64,000 nucleotides of DNA from Neobacillus ginsengisoli (GTDB lineage: Bacteria > Bacillota > Bacilli > Bacillales_B > DSM-18226). Position numbers and translations under genes: made by a program. The notes under the pieces were generated by a model that had not been told where the DNA came from, searched no databases, and worked only from the letters and a program-made list of their open reading frames with translations. Positions 8,907 to 20,844 of the stretch are shown here, piece by piece (position 1 is the stretch's first letter; the number at the start of each line of letters is the position of its first letter). The stretch spans positions 186,001-250,000 of the forward strand of contig NZ_JAUSTW010000003.1 of NCBI RefSeq assembly GCF_030813055.1, in the 5' to 3' direction.

Positions 8907-9666
8907 TTCCTGATTTCGGCAATTGGATGGCAGGTGTAGTTCCACCACCATTAAATTGCGGGACATCTCCTTGTATCAATGTACCTCCAAGCGGAACATT
9001 TTGAACGAGTTTGGTTATTTTAGTCGCAAATGGCGTTATAATCTGTACGGATACTTCTATTTGGATTGATACTTCAATCCATGTATTATTGATACCCATT
9101 GGTTTAGGGGTTACTTTTACATCTGGCCGAAGATCGCCAATTGCTGTAAACCTTACAGGTATTTTCGGTCCCAAATTTCCGAACAAAGCAAGATTGGTTG
9201 CCTGACCCAAGGGAACATACCAGACAAGTCCATCAGCATTATCGGTATTATTTGTCTCAATATCCACATCGGTCATCTGTTCTAATAAGGCAAGATCACC
9301 CTTTTTGGCTGTTTTTAAATTTTTAAGTATTTCTGAGGTTGTTTCGGCTAACGCTTGGTTGATTAAATCGGTATTAAGCTTAGCATTTGTTTGCTTTCCA
9401 TTCGTACTTGGAATAAGTTGAATGACATCATTACCAACACTTGTTGTTCTTTTTGTAATGGCCTTATTTATTACAAGTGAGGCGATGTTTCTGGTTTCGG
9501 ATTCAGCATATCTCATTAACGTTGGTTCAATGCCCTTGTTGACTACCCAAAACCCGGTTGCCGTAGAAATGATAAAAAAAACAATCGTTAATAGCAATAC
9601 ATAGCGGAAGGGCAACGGGCCTCGCTTCTGGAGTCGTCGGACGCGGAATTTTGCCAAATGAATCAC
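8902..9666 (-). CDS. yunB: Sporulation protein YunB
   Basis: 254 residues with one N-terminal membrane anchor (FRYVLLLTIVFFIISTATGF, about residues 22-41) and an extracytoplasmic domain, matching YunB. The family shows the ARYAESETRNIASLVINKAI-like stretch near residues 53-72 and IEVSIQIEVSVQIITPFATK near residue 200. YunB is expressed in the mother cell under sigma-E and is needed for normal spore resistance; mechanism unknown. GGAGTG precedes the ATG. Confidence 0.88.
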   Translation of the reverse strand: MIHLAKFRVRRLQKRGPLPFRYVLLLTIVFFIISTATGFWVVNKGIEPTLMRYAESETRNIASLVINKAITKRTTSVGNDVIQLIPSTNGKQTNAKLNTDLINQALAETTSEILKNLKTAKKGDLALLEQMTDVDIETNNTDNADGLVWYVPLGQATNLALFGNLGPKIPVRFTAIGDLRPDVKVTPKPMGINNTWIEVSIQIEVSVQIITPFATKITKLVQNVPLGGTLIQGDVPQFNGGGTTPAIQLPKSGS

Positions 9667-9719
9667 TCCCTTACAAGCTATATGTATGCTAAAGAAGAAG
9701 GAACTAGCCTTATTAACGA

Positions 9720-9750
9720 AAAAAAGCCTGCTTTTTAAGCAAGCTTTTTA
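9720..9750 (-). terminator. Intrinsic terminator after yunC
   Basis: Read on the minus strand: AAAAAGCTTGC, loop, GCAGGCTTTTTTT; overlaps the yunC stop codon and has one G-U pair in the stem. Confidence 0.75.
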
Positions 9751-10050
9751 AATCATTTTTAGCAAAGCATCCTTGCCGATCATCCCTTTATTTACCCCCA
9801 ATTTCTCTGCCTCATATGTTACAGACTCCATAGGGGCATTTAACAGCTGTTCGATCGTTTTGACGCCCACAGCACGGGCAGCAATGATGTTCCGATCCGC
9901 TAATTTTTCATTTAATAACCCAACATCCAATGCACCACACATAATATATCCCTTATTGCTTGTCACAACAAGCAACGTTGTTTTTGGAAGTAACACGGTA
10001 ACAGCCAAAAAGGTATGGCCGCCAATTTCTACTGGTGAAAGATCAATCAA
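9748..10050 (-). CDS. yunC: YunC, DUF1805 family protein
   Basis: 100-residue soluble protein. The conserved central block GYIMCGALDVGLLNEKL (about residues 33-49) and ARAVGVKTIEQLL identify the YunC/DUF1805 family, whose function is unknown. The TTG at 10050 is chosen: AAAGGAG lies 8 bases before it and the product length then equals that of relatives. An upstream GTG at 10077 coincides with another GGAGG and is less likely. Directly downstream of yunD on the same strand. Confidence 0.87.
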   Translation of the reverse strand: MIDLSPVEIGGHTFLAVTVLLPKTTLLVVTSNKGYIMCGALDVGLLNEKLADRNIIAARAVGVKTIEQLLNAPMESVTYEAEKLGVNKGMIGKDALLKMI

Positions 10051-10111
10051 TTTCCACACTCCTTTCCTCCTTATCACAGTATGAAAGGGATAGAAAAAGC
10101 GTGTATAACAT

Positions 10112-11464
10112 CTAAAATTGCTTTTGTAATTTCCATTTTAATATATCACGTAAGAACTCCGGGAGAAAATATTCTTTATGCTGACTTTGTAATAAATCAG
10201 GAAAAAAGAATCCAAAGGTAAACATATCGGGTAATGCTAACGTATAATTTCTTTCAAGGTCCAATTCAGACCCATTTACCAATATCAAATCATCTTTAAA
10301 GATGATTTGATCATAGATCATAATTCCCATTACCGTTCCTCTAAAGCCCAGACCCTTTATTTGTCTATTTGGCCATTCCACATTTTTGGAAATCAGAAGA
10401 ATATCCTTTAATTCCTGCCCAGTTAATTTAATCTTGCAGGGATTGATTGGATGCGGACAAATAGATAGCAAGTCATAGGCGGTAACATCACCGGTCAAGG
10501 GACCTAAAAGCAAGCCTGCATTGATAAGGGCACAATCCGCTTTGCACCATTCTCTTAATGCCTTACAAAGCAATACGGCAAGCTTCGTTTCCTTTAACGG
10601 GTCACTTACTAACGGTTCCCTTAGGGAAATTACCTTTTGTGTTAATCGTTTCTTCCCATTGAGGATAAATGCTTCAGTACGTTCCTGCTCATCTTTTGTT
10701 ACTGGCAGCTTGTTTACATCATAAAGAATTGCCTTTTTACTTTCTAGCTTTTTGTGTTGATCGACCTGAAGTGTAACATGGCCAACATAATTACCATAAT
10801 TACCTGCAGCACAAAGGATGGTGTTATTTACTAGCTTTCCTTCTTGAAGGACATGATGGGTATGCCCCCCTAATATCACGTCGATTTCAGGAAATTCTTC
10901 CGCAATGCGTTCATCTTCTTTTATGCCAAGATGGGAAAGCAATATGATAATATCCGTGTTTTCTTTTAAAAGATTAATCCACTCTTTCAGTTCTAAAAAT
11001 GGATCTGTAAGCTGCCAACCGAGCAATTCATAAAGATGCGAAAAAGGAGCCGTTAATCCAATCACTGCCATACGTGTACCGCTCCCAGTTCGATAAATTT
11101 CAAATGGTTTCAACCATAAAGGATGGATTTTTCCTTTTTGATAAAGGTTGGCAACAAGCACATCAAATTGGGCATTATCATACAATTGATTTAAGTCTTC
11201 AAATGAAAGATTAATTCCTTCATTATTACCAATCGTAACAGCTGAAAAGCCGCATTCGTTTAAGAGATCAATATTTCCCAGACCCTTAGTTCCCTCAGAA
11301 AAAGGATGCCACCGGTCAATAAAATCACCGATATCAAAAAGAAATACGTCCTCTCCTTTCTTTTGATGCATTTTCTTCCGTTCAAGTAGAAAATCATGAA
11401 TTCGAGGCCAACGTTCAAGATGGCTATGTATATCATTTGTATGATAAATATGAATGCTTTCCAT
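10112..11464 (-). CDS. yunD: YunD, cytoplasmic 5'-nucleotidase/metallophosphoesterase
   Basis: 450 residues without a signal peptide. The metallophosphoesterase domain is clear: HTNDIHSHLE (residues 8-17), DIGDFIDRWHP, TIGNNEG (Asn-(His/Glu) block), LLSHLG and GGHTHH. A 5'-nucleotidase C-terminal domain follows (INAGLLLGPLTGDVTAYDLL; FGFRGTV-like GLGFRGTVMG). Most relatives are secreted; the YunD type stays in the cytoplasm. Substrates are probably nucleotides or sugar nucleotides. AGGATGAG precedes the ATG. It lies between yunE and yunC, spaced for cotranscription. Confidence 0.87.
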   Translation of the reverse strand: MESIHIYHTNDIHSHLERWPRIHDFLLERKKMHQKKGEDVFLFDIGDFIDRWHPFSEGTKGLGNIDLLNECGFSAVTIGNNEGINLSFEDLNQLYDNAQFDVLVANLYQKGKIHPLWLKPFEIYRTGSGTRMAVIGLTAPFSHLYELLGWQLTDPFLELKEWINLLKENTDIIILLSHLGIKEDERIAEEFPEIDVILGGHTHHVLQEGKLVNNTILCAAGNYGNYVGHVTLQVDQHKKLESKKAILYDVNKLPVTKDEQERTEAFILNGKKRLTQKVISLREPLVSDPLKETKLAVLLCKALREWCKADCALINAGLLLGPLTGDVTAYDLLSICPHPINPCKIKLTGQELKDILLISKNVEWPNRQIKGLGFRGTVMGIMIYDQIIFKDDLILVNGSELDLERNYTLALPDMFTFGFFFPDLLQSQHKEYFLPEFLRDILKWKLQKQF

Positions 11465-11485
11465 TCTTGTTTCTCATCCTTTTTC

Positions 11486-12307
11486 CTATCCAAAGATACC
11501 TTGGTATATTAAACGAATGCCAACAATAACAAGGATTGTTCTTAATAGTAAAACAATGGTTTTGCTCTTAAGCTTCTGATTTAAATACACACCAACTCTT
11601 GCTCCAATCCATGCCCCAGGGATTAGGGCTAAAGCATATAGCCAATTGACATTGCCTAAGACAACATGCGTAATTGAACTTAGTATCGATGTCGGTAAAA
11701 TCATAAACATTGAAGTGGCAACCGCAACATGCGGCGGAAAGAAAAAGACTAAAATCATCGTCGGTACCATTAGCGAACCGCCGCCAACTCCAAAAATACC
11801 GGAAAAAAAGCCAACAATAAAAGAGATGATAATTCCCATTAATGGACTAAAACCATATTCATATGTTTTCCCGCTGTTATCGGTAAAAGTACGGACAATC
11901 CCCTTATCCTTACGAAATGGAATTGGTTTTAATTTATCTTTTAATAATAATACAATCGAAACAAAAATGATAAAGATTCCAAAAAAGACGTTGAAGGATT
12001 GCAAATTTAACTTTTCTGTTACCCAGGCTCCAAGGATGCTTCCTGGTCCACTTCCAATCAGAAAAATTAAGCCGCTTTTATAATCTACAGTTTTATGCTT
12101 CATATAGGCGAGTGTGGAAGATAAGCCTGTAAAAATCATTGTAAATAAGGATGTCCCGACAGCAACCTGTGGCGTTATATGGCCAAATCCTGACAATGAT
12201 CCAAGATAGAGCAGGGCTGGAACAACAATGATTCCTCCGCCCAAACCAATTAACGAACCAAGAGAACTAGCTGCAAGCCCGATTAAAATTAAAATAACCC
12301 ATTCCAT
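11486..12307 (-). CDS. yunE: TauE/SafE-family membrane exporter YunE
   Basis: 273 residues with about eight membrane helices and the duplicated glycine-rich TauE/SafE motif: IGLGGGIIVVPALL near the N-terminus and IFGVGGGSLMVPTMI near residue 180. Family members move sulfite, sulfonates or similar organic anions. The ATG at 12307 follows GAAGGGGAAAG and gives MEWVILILIGLAAS; a longer reading to 12376 would overlap the yunF stop and lacks a ribosome site. Position equals B. subtilis yunE. The substrate is unknown. Confidence 0.88.
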   Translation of the reverse strand: MEWVILILIGLAASSLGSLIGLGGGIIVVPALLYLGSLSGFGHITPQVAVGTSLFTMIFTGLSSTLAYMKHKTVDYKSGLIFLIGSGPGSILGAWVTEKLNLQSFNVFFGIFIIFVSIVLLLKDKLKPIPFRKDKGIVRTFTDNSGKTYEYGFSPLMGIIISFIVGFFSGIFGVGGGSLMVPTMILVFFFPPHVAVATSMFMILPTSILSSITHVVLGNVNWLYALALIPGAWIGARVGVYLNQKLKSKTIVLLLRTILVIVGIRLIYQGIFG

Positions 12308-12347
12308 ATTTCTTTCCCCTTCATTTGAATCAAATAGTAAAAGAATT

Positions 12348-13193
12348 TTAAAACAAATCCAATTGCCTTGGAGCAAGCCCCTTATAGTTTATATGTAATA
12401 AGTCAATCATTTCCTTAGCATTGTCTGCTGCATCTCCGCCCGAATTATTGTTAAAAAGCAGATAAACATTTGGACATTCCTTCGTTAATGTTTGAATAGA
12501 ACCTGCCCATTCCTGTAATTCGCGTTGATTATAGCGATAGAGATAGCGGACCTCCCGCCAATTATCGGTACTCTTCTTTTGCCAGCCATGAAGGTTCCGT
12601 CCATGAAATCTCACCAACACTTTTTCGGAATCTACCGCGGATAAAACGGTTGGAATCGAACCCTCTCCTGATTGCGGTTCATCACAAATACTATGTATCC
12701 ATTGTTCCTTCTTCATAAAATCAAGTGTTTTTTCACGAAATCTGGCAGTAAACCACGATTGATGCCTGAATTCAAGTGCACATGGAATTTCACCCATTTC
12801 ATTTTTACACCATCTTAGATATTCAACATTTTCACGAACACATGAAAACCATGGCGGAAATTGAAACAGGGCCATCGCTAATTTTTGTTTCTCAAGGTAT
12901 GGTTCCAGGGACTCTTTAAACGCCTTAAACATTTCTTGTTTATTAGTAAAAGGGATATCTCCCCTCATATGGCCTGTCATTCCTTGATAGGCTTTTACGA
13001 TAAATTCAAAGGACTCCGGTGTTTCATTGACCCATTTTTCAGCGTTTCGCTTTGGCTGTATCGCGTAAAAGGCAGAATCAACTTCGACGATGGGAAAATG
13101 TCCTGCATATGCCTTTAGTTTATTCTTCGGGAAATTTTGACCGGGGTATAGGCTGTCATGGTCTCCCCATCCTGTTACACCAATATAGATCAA
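12348..13193 (-). CDS. yunF: YunF, DUF72 family protein
   Basis: 281 residues with the TIM-barrel-like DUF72 pattern: IGVTGWGDHDSLYP at the start, VEVDSAFYAIQP about residues 36-47, ALEFRHQSWF about residues 137-146, VRFHGRN, and VYLLFNNNSGGDAADNA near the C-terminus. The biochemical role is not settled. The TTG at 13193 is preferred: GAGGTG lies 6 bases upstream and the product starts MIYIGVTGWG like its relatives; the GTG at 13202 overlaps the ribosome site. Confidence 0.87.
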   Translation of the reverse strand: MIYIGVTGWGDHDSLYPGQNFPKNKLKAYAGHFPIVEVDSAFYAIQPKRNAEKWVNETPESFEFIVKAYQGMTGHMRGDIPFTNKQEMFKAFKESLEPYLEKQKLAMALFQFPPWFSCVRENVEYLRWCKNEMGEIPCALEFRHQSWFTARFREKTLDFMKKEQWIHSICDEPQSGEGSIPTVLSAVDSEKVLVRFHGRNLHGWQKKSTDNWREVRYLYRYNQRELQEWAGSIQTLTKECPNVYLLFNNNSGGDAADNAKEMIDLLHINYKGLAPRQLDLF

Positions 13194-13338
13194 TAAAATC
13201 ACCTCTATTTCTTAATATTAGCATAACCTATTTTCCCATTGGATGTTAGATTTTCGATTGGCGGAATTAACCCATTTTCACCATTGTAACTGCTTCTCAC
13301 AAAAAAAACTCCCTTCGATTGGAAATGAAGGCTAGCCT

Positions 13339-13471
13339 GCAGTAAATTGATGCTTTACGACAGTAAATGAAGTCTTTCCGACAGTAATGAGGGCTTTCCG
13401 ACAGTAAATGAACTCCTTCCGACAGTTAACGAAGTCTATCCGACAGTAAATGAACTCTTTCCGACAGTAAA
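13339..13471. repeat. 21-bp tandem repeat array
   Basis: About six and a half head-to-tail copies of a 20-21 bp unit near GACAGTAAATGAAGTCTTTCC, with variation mostly in the middle (TGAAGTC, TGAACTC, TGAGGGC, CGAAGTC). There are no spacers, so it is not CRISPR. It lies directly downstream of sufB's terminator and upstream of nothing on either strand. The 324-base gap between yunF and sufB contains only this array and the terminator. Confidence 0.9.
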
Positions 13472-13473
13472 CA

Positions 13474-13509
13474 GAAAAAACCGCTTGCCATTTCGGTAAG
13501 CGGTTTTAA
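13474..13509 (-). terminator. Intrinsic terminator of the suf operon
   Basis: Arms AAAACCGCTTACC and TGGCAAGCGGTTTTTT on the minus strand; located 9 bases beyond the sufB stop. Confidence 0.85.
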
Positions 13510-13517
13510 GCAATTTA

Positions 13518-14915
13518 TTAACCGATTGAACCTTCCATCTCAAACTTAATCAGGCGGTTCATTTCAACGGCATATTCCATTGGTAATTCTTTTGTAAACG
13601 GCTCGATGAAGCCCATTACGATCATTTCTGTTGCTTCCTGCTCAGAAATACCGCGGCTCATCAAGTAGAAAAGCTGTTCTTCTGATACTTTTGACACTTT
13701 CGCCTCGTGCTCAAGTGAAATGTTGTCATTTAAGATTTCATTATATGGAATTGTATCTGATGTAGATAGATTATCCATAATTAACGTATCACATTCGATA
13801 TTGGCACGGGCACCGTCAGCTTTACGTCCGAAGGAAACAACGCCGCGGTAGGTTACTTTACCGCCGTGCTTTGAAATCGATTTTGAAACGATGGTAGAAG
13901 AAGTATTTGGAGCCAGATGAATCATTTTTGCTCCTGCATCCTGGTGCTGGCCTTTGCCTGCAATTGCAATCGACAAAGTCATACCGCGGGCGCCTTCTCC
14001 TTTTAAAATAACGGCCGGGTATTTCATTGTTAACTTCGAACCGATATTTCCATCAATCCATTCCATTGTTGCATTTTCTTCACAAACCGCACGCTTCGTA
14101 ACAAGGTTAAAGACATTGTTCGCCCAGTTTTGAATCGTTGTATAACGGCAATAGGCATCTTTTTTAATAACGATTTCAACAACTGCACTGTGCAAGGAAT
14201 TCGTCGTATAGACAGGTGCTGTACAGCCTTCAACGTAATGTACATGCGCGCCCTCATCAACGATGATGAGTGTCCGTTCGAATTGTCCCATATTTTCAGA
14301 GTTGATACGGAAATACGCCTGTAATGGAGTATCTACCTTTACGCCTTTTGGAACATAAATAAACGATCCGCCGGACCAAACAGCTGAGTTTAACGCGGCA
14401 AATTTATTATCCGTTGGCGGAATTACTTTTGCCCAATGCTCACGGAAAATGTCTTCATTTTCCTTAAGGGCTGAATCCGTATCTTTAAAGACGATCCCTA
14501 ATGCTTCCAGGTCTTCCTTCATGTTGTGGTAAACAACCTCGGATTCATATTGAGCGGAAACTCCGGCAAGATACTTTTGCTCTGCTTCGGGAATGCCAAG
14601 CTTATCAAATGTCGCTTTAATTTCTTCAGGAACTTCATCCCAAGACTTTTCGGATTTCTCAGATGGTTTTACATAATACGTAATTTCATCAAAGTTTAAT
14701 GATTTTAAATCTCCGCCCCATTGTGGCATCGGCATATTGTAAAAATGTTCTAATGATTTTAAGCGGAAGTCTAACATCCATTGCGGTTCATTCTTCAGCT
14801 TTGAAATTTCTTCAACAATTTCACGTGTCAAACCACGCTTTGAACGGAATATGGAGACGTCTTTATCGGCAAAACCATATTTATAATCACCGATTTCCGG
14901 CATTTTTTTCGCCAT
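13518..14915 (-). CDS. sufB: Fe-S cluster assembly protein SufB
   Basis: 465 residues, last gene of sufCDSUB. SufB forms the SufBC2D scaffold on which Fe-S clusters are built in the cytoplasm. The beta-helix core is evident, with [36 protein letters not shown] and [20 protein letters not shown] containing the conserved Cys, and [20 protein letters not shown] at the C-terminal SufC-binding region. The ATG at 14915 follows AAAAAGGAGGAAC. The ribosome site directly abuts a 118-base family-B repeat that separates it from sufU. Confidence 0.96.
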   Translation of the reverse strand: MAKKMPEIGDYKYGFADKDVSIFRSKRGLTREIVEEISKLKNEPQWMLDFRLKSLEHFYNMPMPQWGGDLKSLNFDEITYYVKPSEKSEKSWDEVPEEIKATFDKLGIPEAEQKYLAGVSAQYESEVVYHNMKEDLEALGIVFKDTDSALKENEDIFREHWAKVIPPTDNKFAALNSAVWSGGSFIYVPKGVKVDTPLQAYFRINSENMGQFERTLIIVDEGAHVHYVEGCTAPVYTTNSLHSAVVEIVIKKDAYCRYTTIQNWANNVFNLVTKRAVCEENATMEWIDGNIGSKLTMKYPAVILKGEGARGMTLSIAIAGKGQHQDAGAKMIHLAPNTSSTIVSKSISKHGGKVTYRGVVSFGRKADGARANIECDTLIMDNLSTSDTIPYNEILNDNISLEHEAKVSKVSEEQLFYLMSRGISEQEATEMIVMGFIEPFTKELPMEYAVEMNRLIKFEMEGSIG

Positions 14916-14934
14916 TGTCGTGTTCCTCCTTTTT

Positions 14935-15054
14935 GGAGCGGAAGCGCCTTGCACAGCCCCGGCAGGCATAAGACGAGACGGCTTGAAGGTTGCTTTTTAA
15001 CCTTCAGGACGGATTGGCTTATGACCCCGAGGGTCTAGGCGCGGAGCTGGACAT
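14935..15054 (+). repeat. Family-B structured intergenic repeat, copy 1
   Basis: Plus-strand reading starts GGAGCGGAAGCGCCTTG, continues CAGCCCCGGCAGGC, has a central hairpin GAAGGTTGC-TTTTT-AACCTTC, and ends GGTCTAGGCGCGGAGCTGGACA. The copy at 29600-29722 (reverse orientation) has the same ends but a different central stem. It sits inside the suf operon, between sufU and sufB. Confidence 0.8.
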
Positions 15055-15085
15055 CAGTCCATTCTAAAAACCGCTTTTTAGTGTT

Positions 15086-18055
<2,970 letters not shown>

Positions 18056-18073
18056 AGTAATCCCTCCTAACTC

Positions 18074-18859
18074 TTACGCTTCTTGACCAACTGTTTCATC
18101 TTCAATTCCGAGCTCATTCTTGATCCAGTCATATCCTTCTGCTTCTAAACGTTGTGCAAGCTCAGGTCCTCCGGATTTAACAATACGGCCTTGCATCATT
18201 ACATGGACATAGTCAGGAGTGATATAGTTTAAAAGACGTTGATAGTGAGTAATAACTAAGCAGCCGAATTCTTCTCCGCGCATTTCATTGATCCCTTTGG
18301 AAACAACCTTTAATGCATCGATATCTAATCCGGAATCAATTTCATCCAGGATGGCAATTTTCGGTTCTAACATCATTAATTGCAGGATTTCATTACGCTT
18401 TTTCTCCCCGCCGGAGAAGCCTTCATTTAAGTAACGCTGTGCCATATCAAGGTCCATTTCAAGAAATTCCATTTGCTTATCCATTTTACGGATAAACTTC
18501 ATAAGTGAAATCTCATTTCCTTCGCCAAGTCGGCTATTAAGAGCTGAACGCAAAAAGTCAGCATTTGTTACACCATTAATCTCACTTGGATATTGCATCG
18601 CAAGGAATAGACCGGCACGAGCACGCTCATCTACTTCCATTTCAAGAACATTTTGTCCGTCTAAAATAATATTTCCGCTTGTCACTTCATATTTTGGATG
18701 ACCCATGATTGCTGAAGATAAAGTGGATTTACCGGTACCGTTTGGTCCCATAATTGCATGGATTTCTCCACCTTTTATTTCAAGGTTTACACCTTTTAAA
18801 ATTTCTTTCCCATCAATTGCTACATGTAAATCTTTGATCGTTAAAGTTGATCCAGCCAT
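18074..18859 (-). CDS. sufC: Fe-S assembly ATPase SufC
   Basis: 261-residue ABC-type ATPase of the SufBC2D scaffold, cytoplasmic. Walker A GPNGTGKST (about residues 38-46), signature FSGGEKKRNE, Walker B IAILDEIDSGLD and switch His in VITHYQR are all present. It is the first gene of sufCDSUB, with a sigma-A-like promoter about 85 bases upstream. GGAGGTATAAAT precedes the ATG. Confidence 0.97.
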   Translation of the reverse strand: MAGSTLTIKDLHVAIDGKEILKGVNLEIKGGEIHAIMGPNGTGKSTLSSAIMGHPKYEVTSGNIILDGQNVLEMEVDERARAGLFLAMQYPSEINGVTNADFLRSALNSRLGEGNEISLMKFIRKMDKQMEFLEMDLDMAQRYLNEGFSGGEKKRNEILQLMMLEPKIAILDEIDSGLDIDALKVVSKGINEMRGEEFGCLVITHYQRLLNYITPDYVHVMMQGRIVKSGGPELAQRLEAEGYDWIKNELGIEDETVGQEA

Positions 18860-18941
18860 ATTTATACCTCCGAAAAGAAAGTTTTGTATCTTTGTAGACC
18901 AAAAGTGGTCTCGATCTTATTCTCATTTTATTCTCATTACA

Positions 18942-18970
18942 ATCTTATAACAAATGAAATGTATTAGCAA
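18942..18970 (-). promoter_or_regulatory. Candidate sigma-A promoter of sufCDSUB
   Basis: Minus strand: TTGCTA (18965-18970), 17-base spacer, TAAGAT (18942-18947). Spacing is ideal and both boxes match four of six consensus bases. Confidence 0.5.
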
Positions 18971-19267
18971 CTCATAAACAGTGATAACTGGCTATGATTT
19001 TCACTAAATATAACTTAAATGAGAATGAGCTGATGATCCAAAGGGGTTTTTTTATAAAAATTCAGATTTTTATTTCTGTTATAGCACCTGGATAAACGCT
19101 CGCTTTAAATCATACCTTACTTTTTTATCTTTTGCCAAGACTAACGGAGGTCCGAGTCTTATCTATTTTTACCCACAAAAATGCTTTCATGTATTTTCTA
19201 TTTGTCTAAAGTAAGTTGGGCAATTTTTTAGATTTTAACTTACCTTTTTTCTTCCTATAATGAATAA
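18971..19267. other. Intergenic stretch with no recognised gene
   Basis: About 300 AT-rich bases between the suf promoter and the metQ terminator. I see no open frame with a ribosome site, no riboswitch and no clear repeat. Confidence 0.6.
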
Positions 19268-19298
19268 GCAAAAAAGCAGGCGGGTGCCTGCTTTCTAT
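19268..19298 (-). terminator. Intrinsic terminator of metNPQ
   Basis: Arms AAGCAGGC and GCCTGCTT with a short loop and T-run on the minus strand, 10 bases after the metQ stop. Confidence 0.85.
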
Positions 19299-19307
19299 CC
19301 TAATTTA

Positions 19308-20150
19308 TTACTCAGAAACCGGAAGAACGGCCCCGTGATATTTTTGTTTAATCCAGTCTTGGATTTGTTTTGAATGAAGTACTTGAACAAGTGTTTTAAT
19401 TGCTGGTTTGTTTTCGTCACCTTTACGAACTGCAATGATATTCACATAAGGTGATTTTGGATCACTTGGTTCATGTGCAATCGAATCTTTCATTGGGTCT
19501 AACCCATTATCAATTGCATAGTTAGAATTAATCAGAACGGCATCGCCTTCACCGTTTTTATAGATTTTTGGCAATAAAGCTGCTTCGTAATTAGCATCAA
19601 GTTTTAAGTTCTTTGGATTTGAAACAATATCTTTAATATCATATTGCTGCGGGTCAATTCCCGGTTTTAATTCGATCAAGCCCAACTTCTGAAGCATTAA
19701 AAGAAGACGAGGATGATCAGAAACGGAGTTGCTTATGATAATATGTGCACCATTTGGAAGATCTTTTAGGCTCTTATATTTCTTTGAATAAACACCGATC
19801 GGCTCAATATGGATTCCACCAGCGTTGGAAAACTTATAGCCGTTTTCCTTCATTTGCAAATTAAAGTAAGGAATCGTTTGGAAATAGTTTGCATCTATTT
19901 GGTTTGTAGCAAGAGCCTTGTTTGGCAAAATATAATCTTGGAATGTAACAATTTTTAAATTAATGCCTTTTTCCTTTAAAATTGGCTGTGCTTGCTTTAA
20001 AATCTCAGCATGCGGAACGTTGGAAGCTCCAACCGTTAATGTTACTTCTTTGTTACTCCCTTGCGATTTATCAGTTGATGATGCTGAACCGCATGCGGCT
20101 AATACTAGTGCAAGTGATAAAGCTAAAACTAAACTTAACCATCTTTTCAT
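19308..20150 (-). CDS. metQ: Methionine-binding lipoprotein MetQ
   Basis: 280-residue NlpA-type substrate-binding lipoprotein. The signal peptide LSLALVLAAC ends in a lipobox with Cys about residue 20. The domain has the family features NYFQTIPYFNLQMKENGYKF and ALLPKIYKNGEGDAVLINSNYA. It captures L- or D-methionine outside the membrane for MetNP. AAGGAGAG precedes the ATG. It is the third gene behind a SAM-I riboswitch. Confidence 0.95.
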   Translation of the reverse strand: MKRWLSLVLALSLALVLAACGSASSTDKSQGSNKEVTLTVGASNVPHAEILKQAQPILKEKGINLKIVTFQDYILPNKALATNQIDANYFQTIPYFNLQMKENGYKFSNAGGIHIEPIGVYSKKYKSLKDLPNGAHIIISNSVSDHPRLLLMLQKLGLIELKPGIDPQQYDIKDIVSNPKNLKLDANYEAALLPKIYKNGEGDAVLINSNYAIDNGLDPMKDSIAHEPSDPKSPYVNIIAVRKGDENKPAIKTLVQVLHSKQIQDWIKQKYHGAVLPVSE

Positions 20151-20172
20151 GATAGACTCTCCTTTTTATCTT

Positions 20173-20844
20173 TTATCTTTTATCTATTTTAGAAGTGATA
20201 AAATCACCGATAAACTGAATAACAAAAACAATAACTAAAATAATGATGGTAGCAACTACTGTTACATCATTTTGATTTCGTTGGAATCCTTCTAAGTATG
20301 CGAGGTTTCCAAGACCACCGGCTCCAATTACACCTGCCATTGCTGTATAGCCAACGAGCGCAATCGCTGTAACCGTAATTCCTGAAACAAGCGCGGGCAT
20401 CGATTCCGGGAGCAAAACCTTCCAGATAATCGTGCCTGTTGTTGCACCCATAGACTTTGCTGCTTCGATTACACCTTTATCAATTTCCCTAAGCCCGATT
20501 TCTACCATTCTTGCATAAAACGGAGATGCTCCAATAATCAAGGCTGGAAGTGCTGCATTCTCACCAATCATGGATCCAACTAATATCATAGTTAAGGGAA
20601 TTAATAAAACGATTAAAATAATAAACGGAATCGACCTAAAGATATTAACAAAAGCACTGATCACCGTATTAATCGGTTTATTTCCCCACATATTCCCTTT
20701 AGTTGTAAGAAAAAGCAACAAACCAAGGACAATCCCCAAAATAAAGGTTGCTACTACTGATATACCTGTCATATAAAGAGTTTGAACGGTGGCATCCCAC
20801 ATGGCCTGCCAATCAATATCCTTAAAATATTGGCCATTATTCAT
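20173..20844 (-). CDS. metP: Methionine ABC transporter permease MetP
   Basis: 223 residues, about five to six membrane helices, with the EAA-type loop EAAKSMGATTGTIIWKVLLPE that docks on MetN. The ATG at 20844 follows GGAGGTGG and overlaps the metN stop by 8 bases, so the pair is translationally coupled. In other genera the gene is called metI. Confidence 0.93.
   Translation of the reverse strand: MNNGQYFKDIDWQAMWDATVQTLYMTGISVVATFILGIVLGLLLFLTTKGNMWGNKPINTVISAFVNIFRSIPFIILIVLLIPLTMILVGSMIGENAALPALIIGASPFYARMVEIGLREIDKGVIEAAKSMGATTGTIIWKVLLPESMPALVSGITVTAIALVGYTAMAGVIGAGGLGNLAYLEGFQRNQNDVTVVATIIILVIVFVIQFIGDFITSKIDKR

Noticed and set aside
13339..13471. Possible CRISPR array
   Set aside because: Units of 20-21 bp run head to tail with no spacers and no cas genes nearby.
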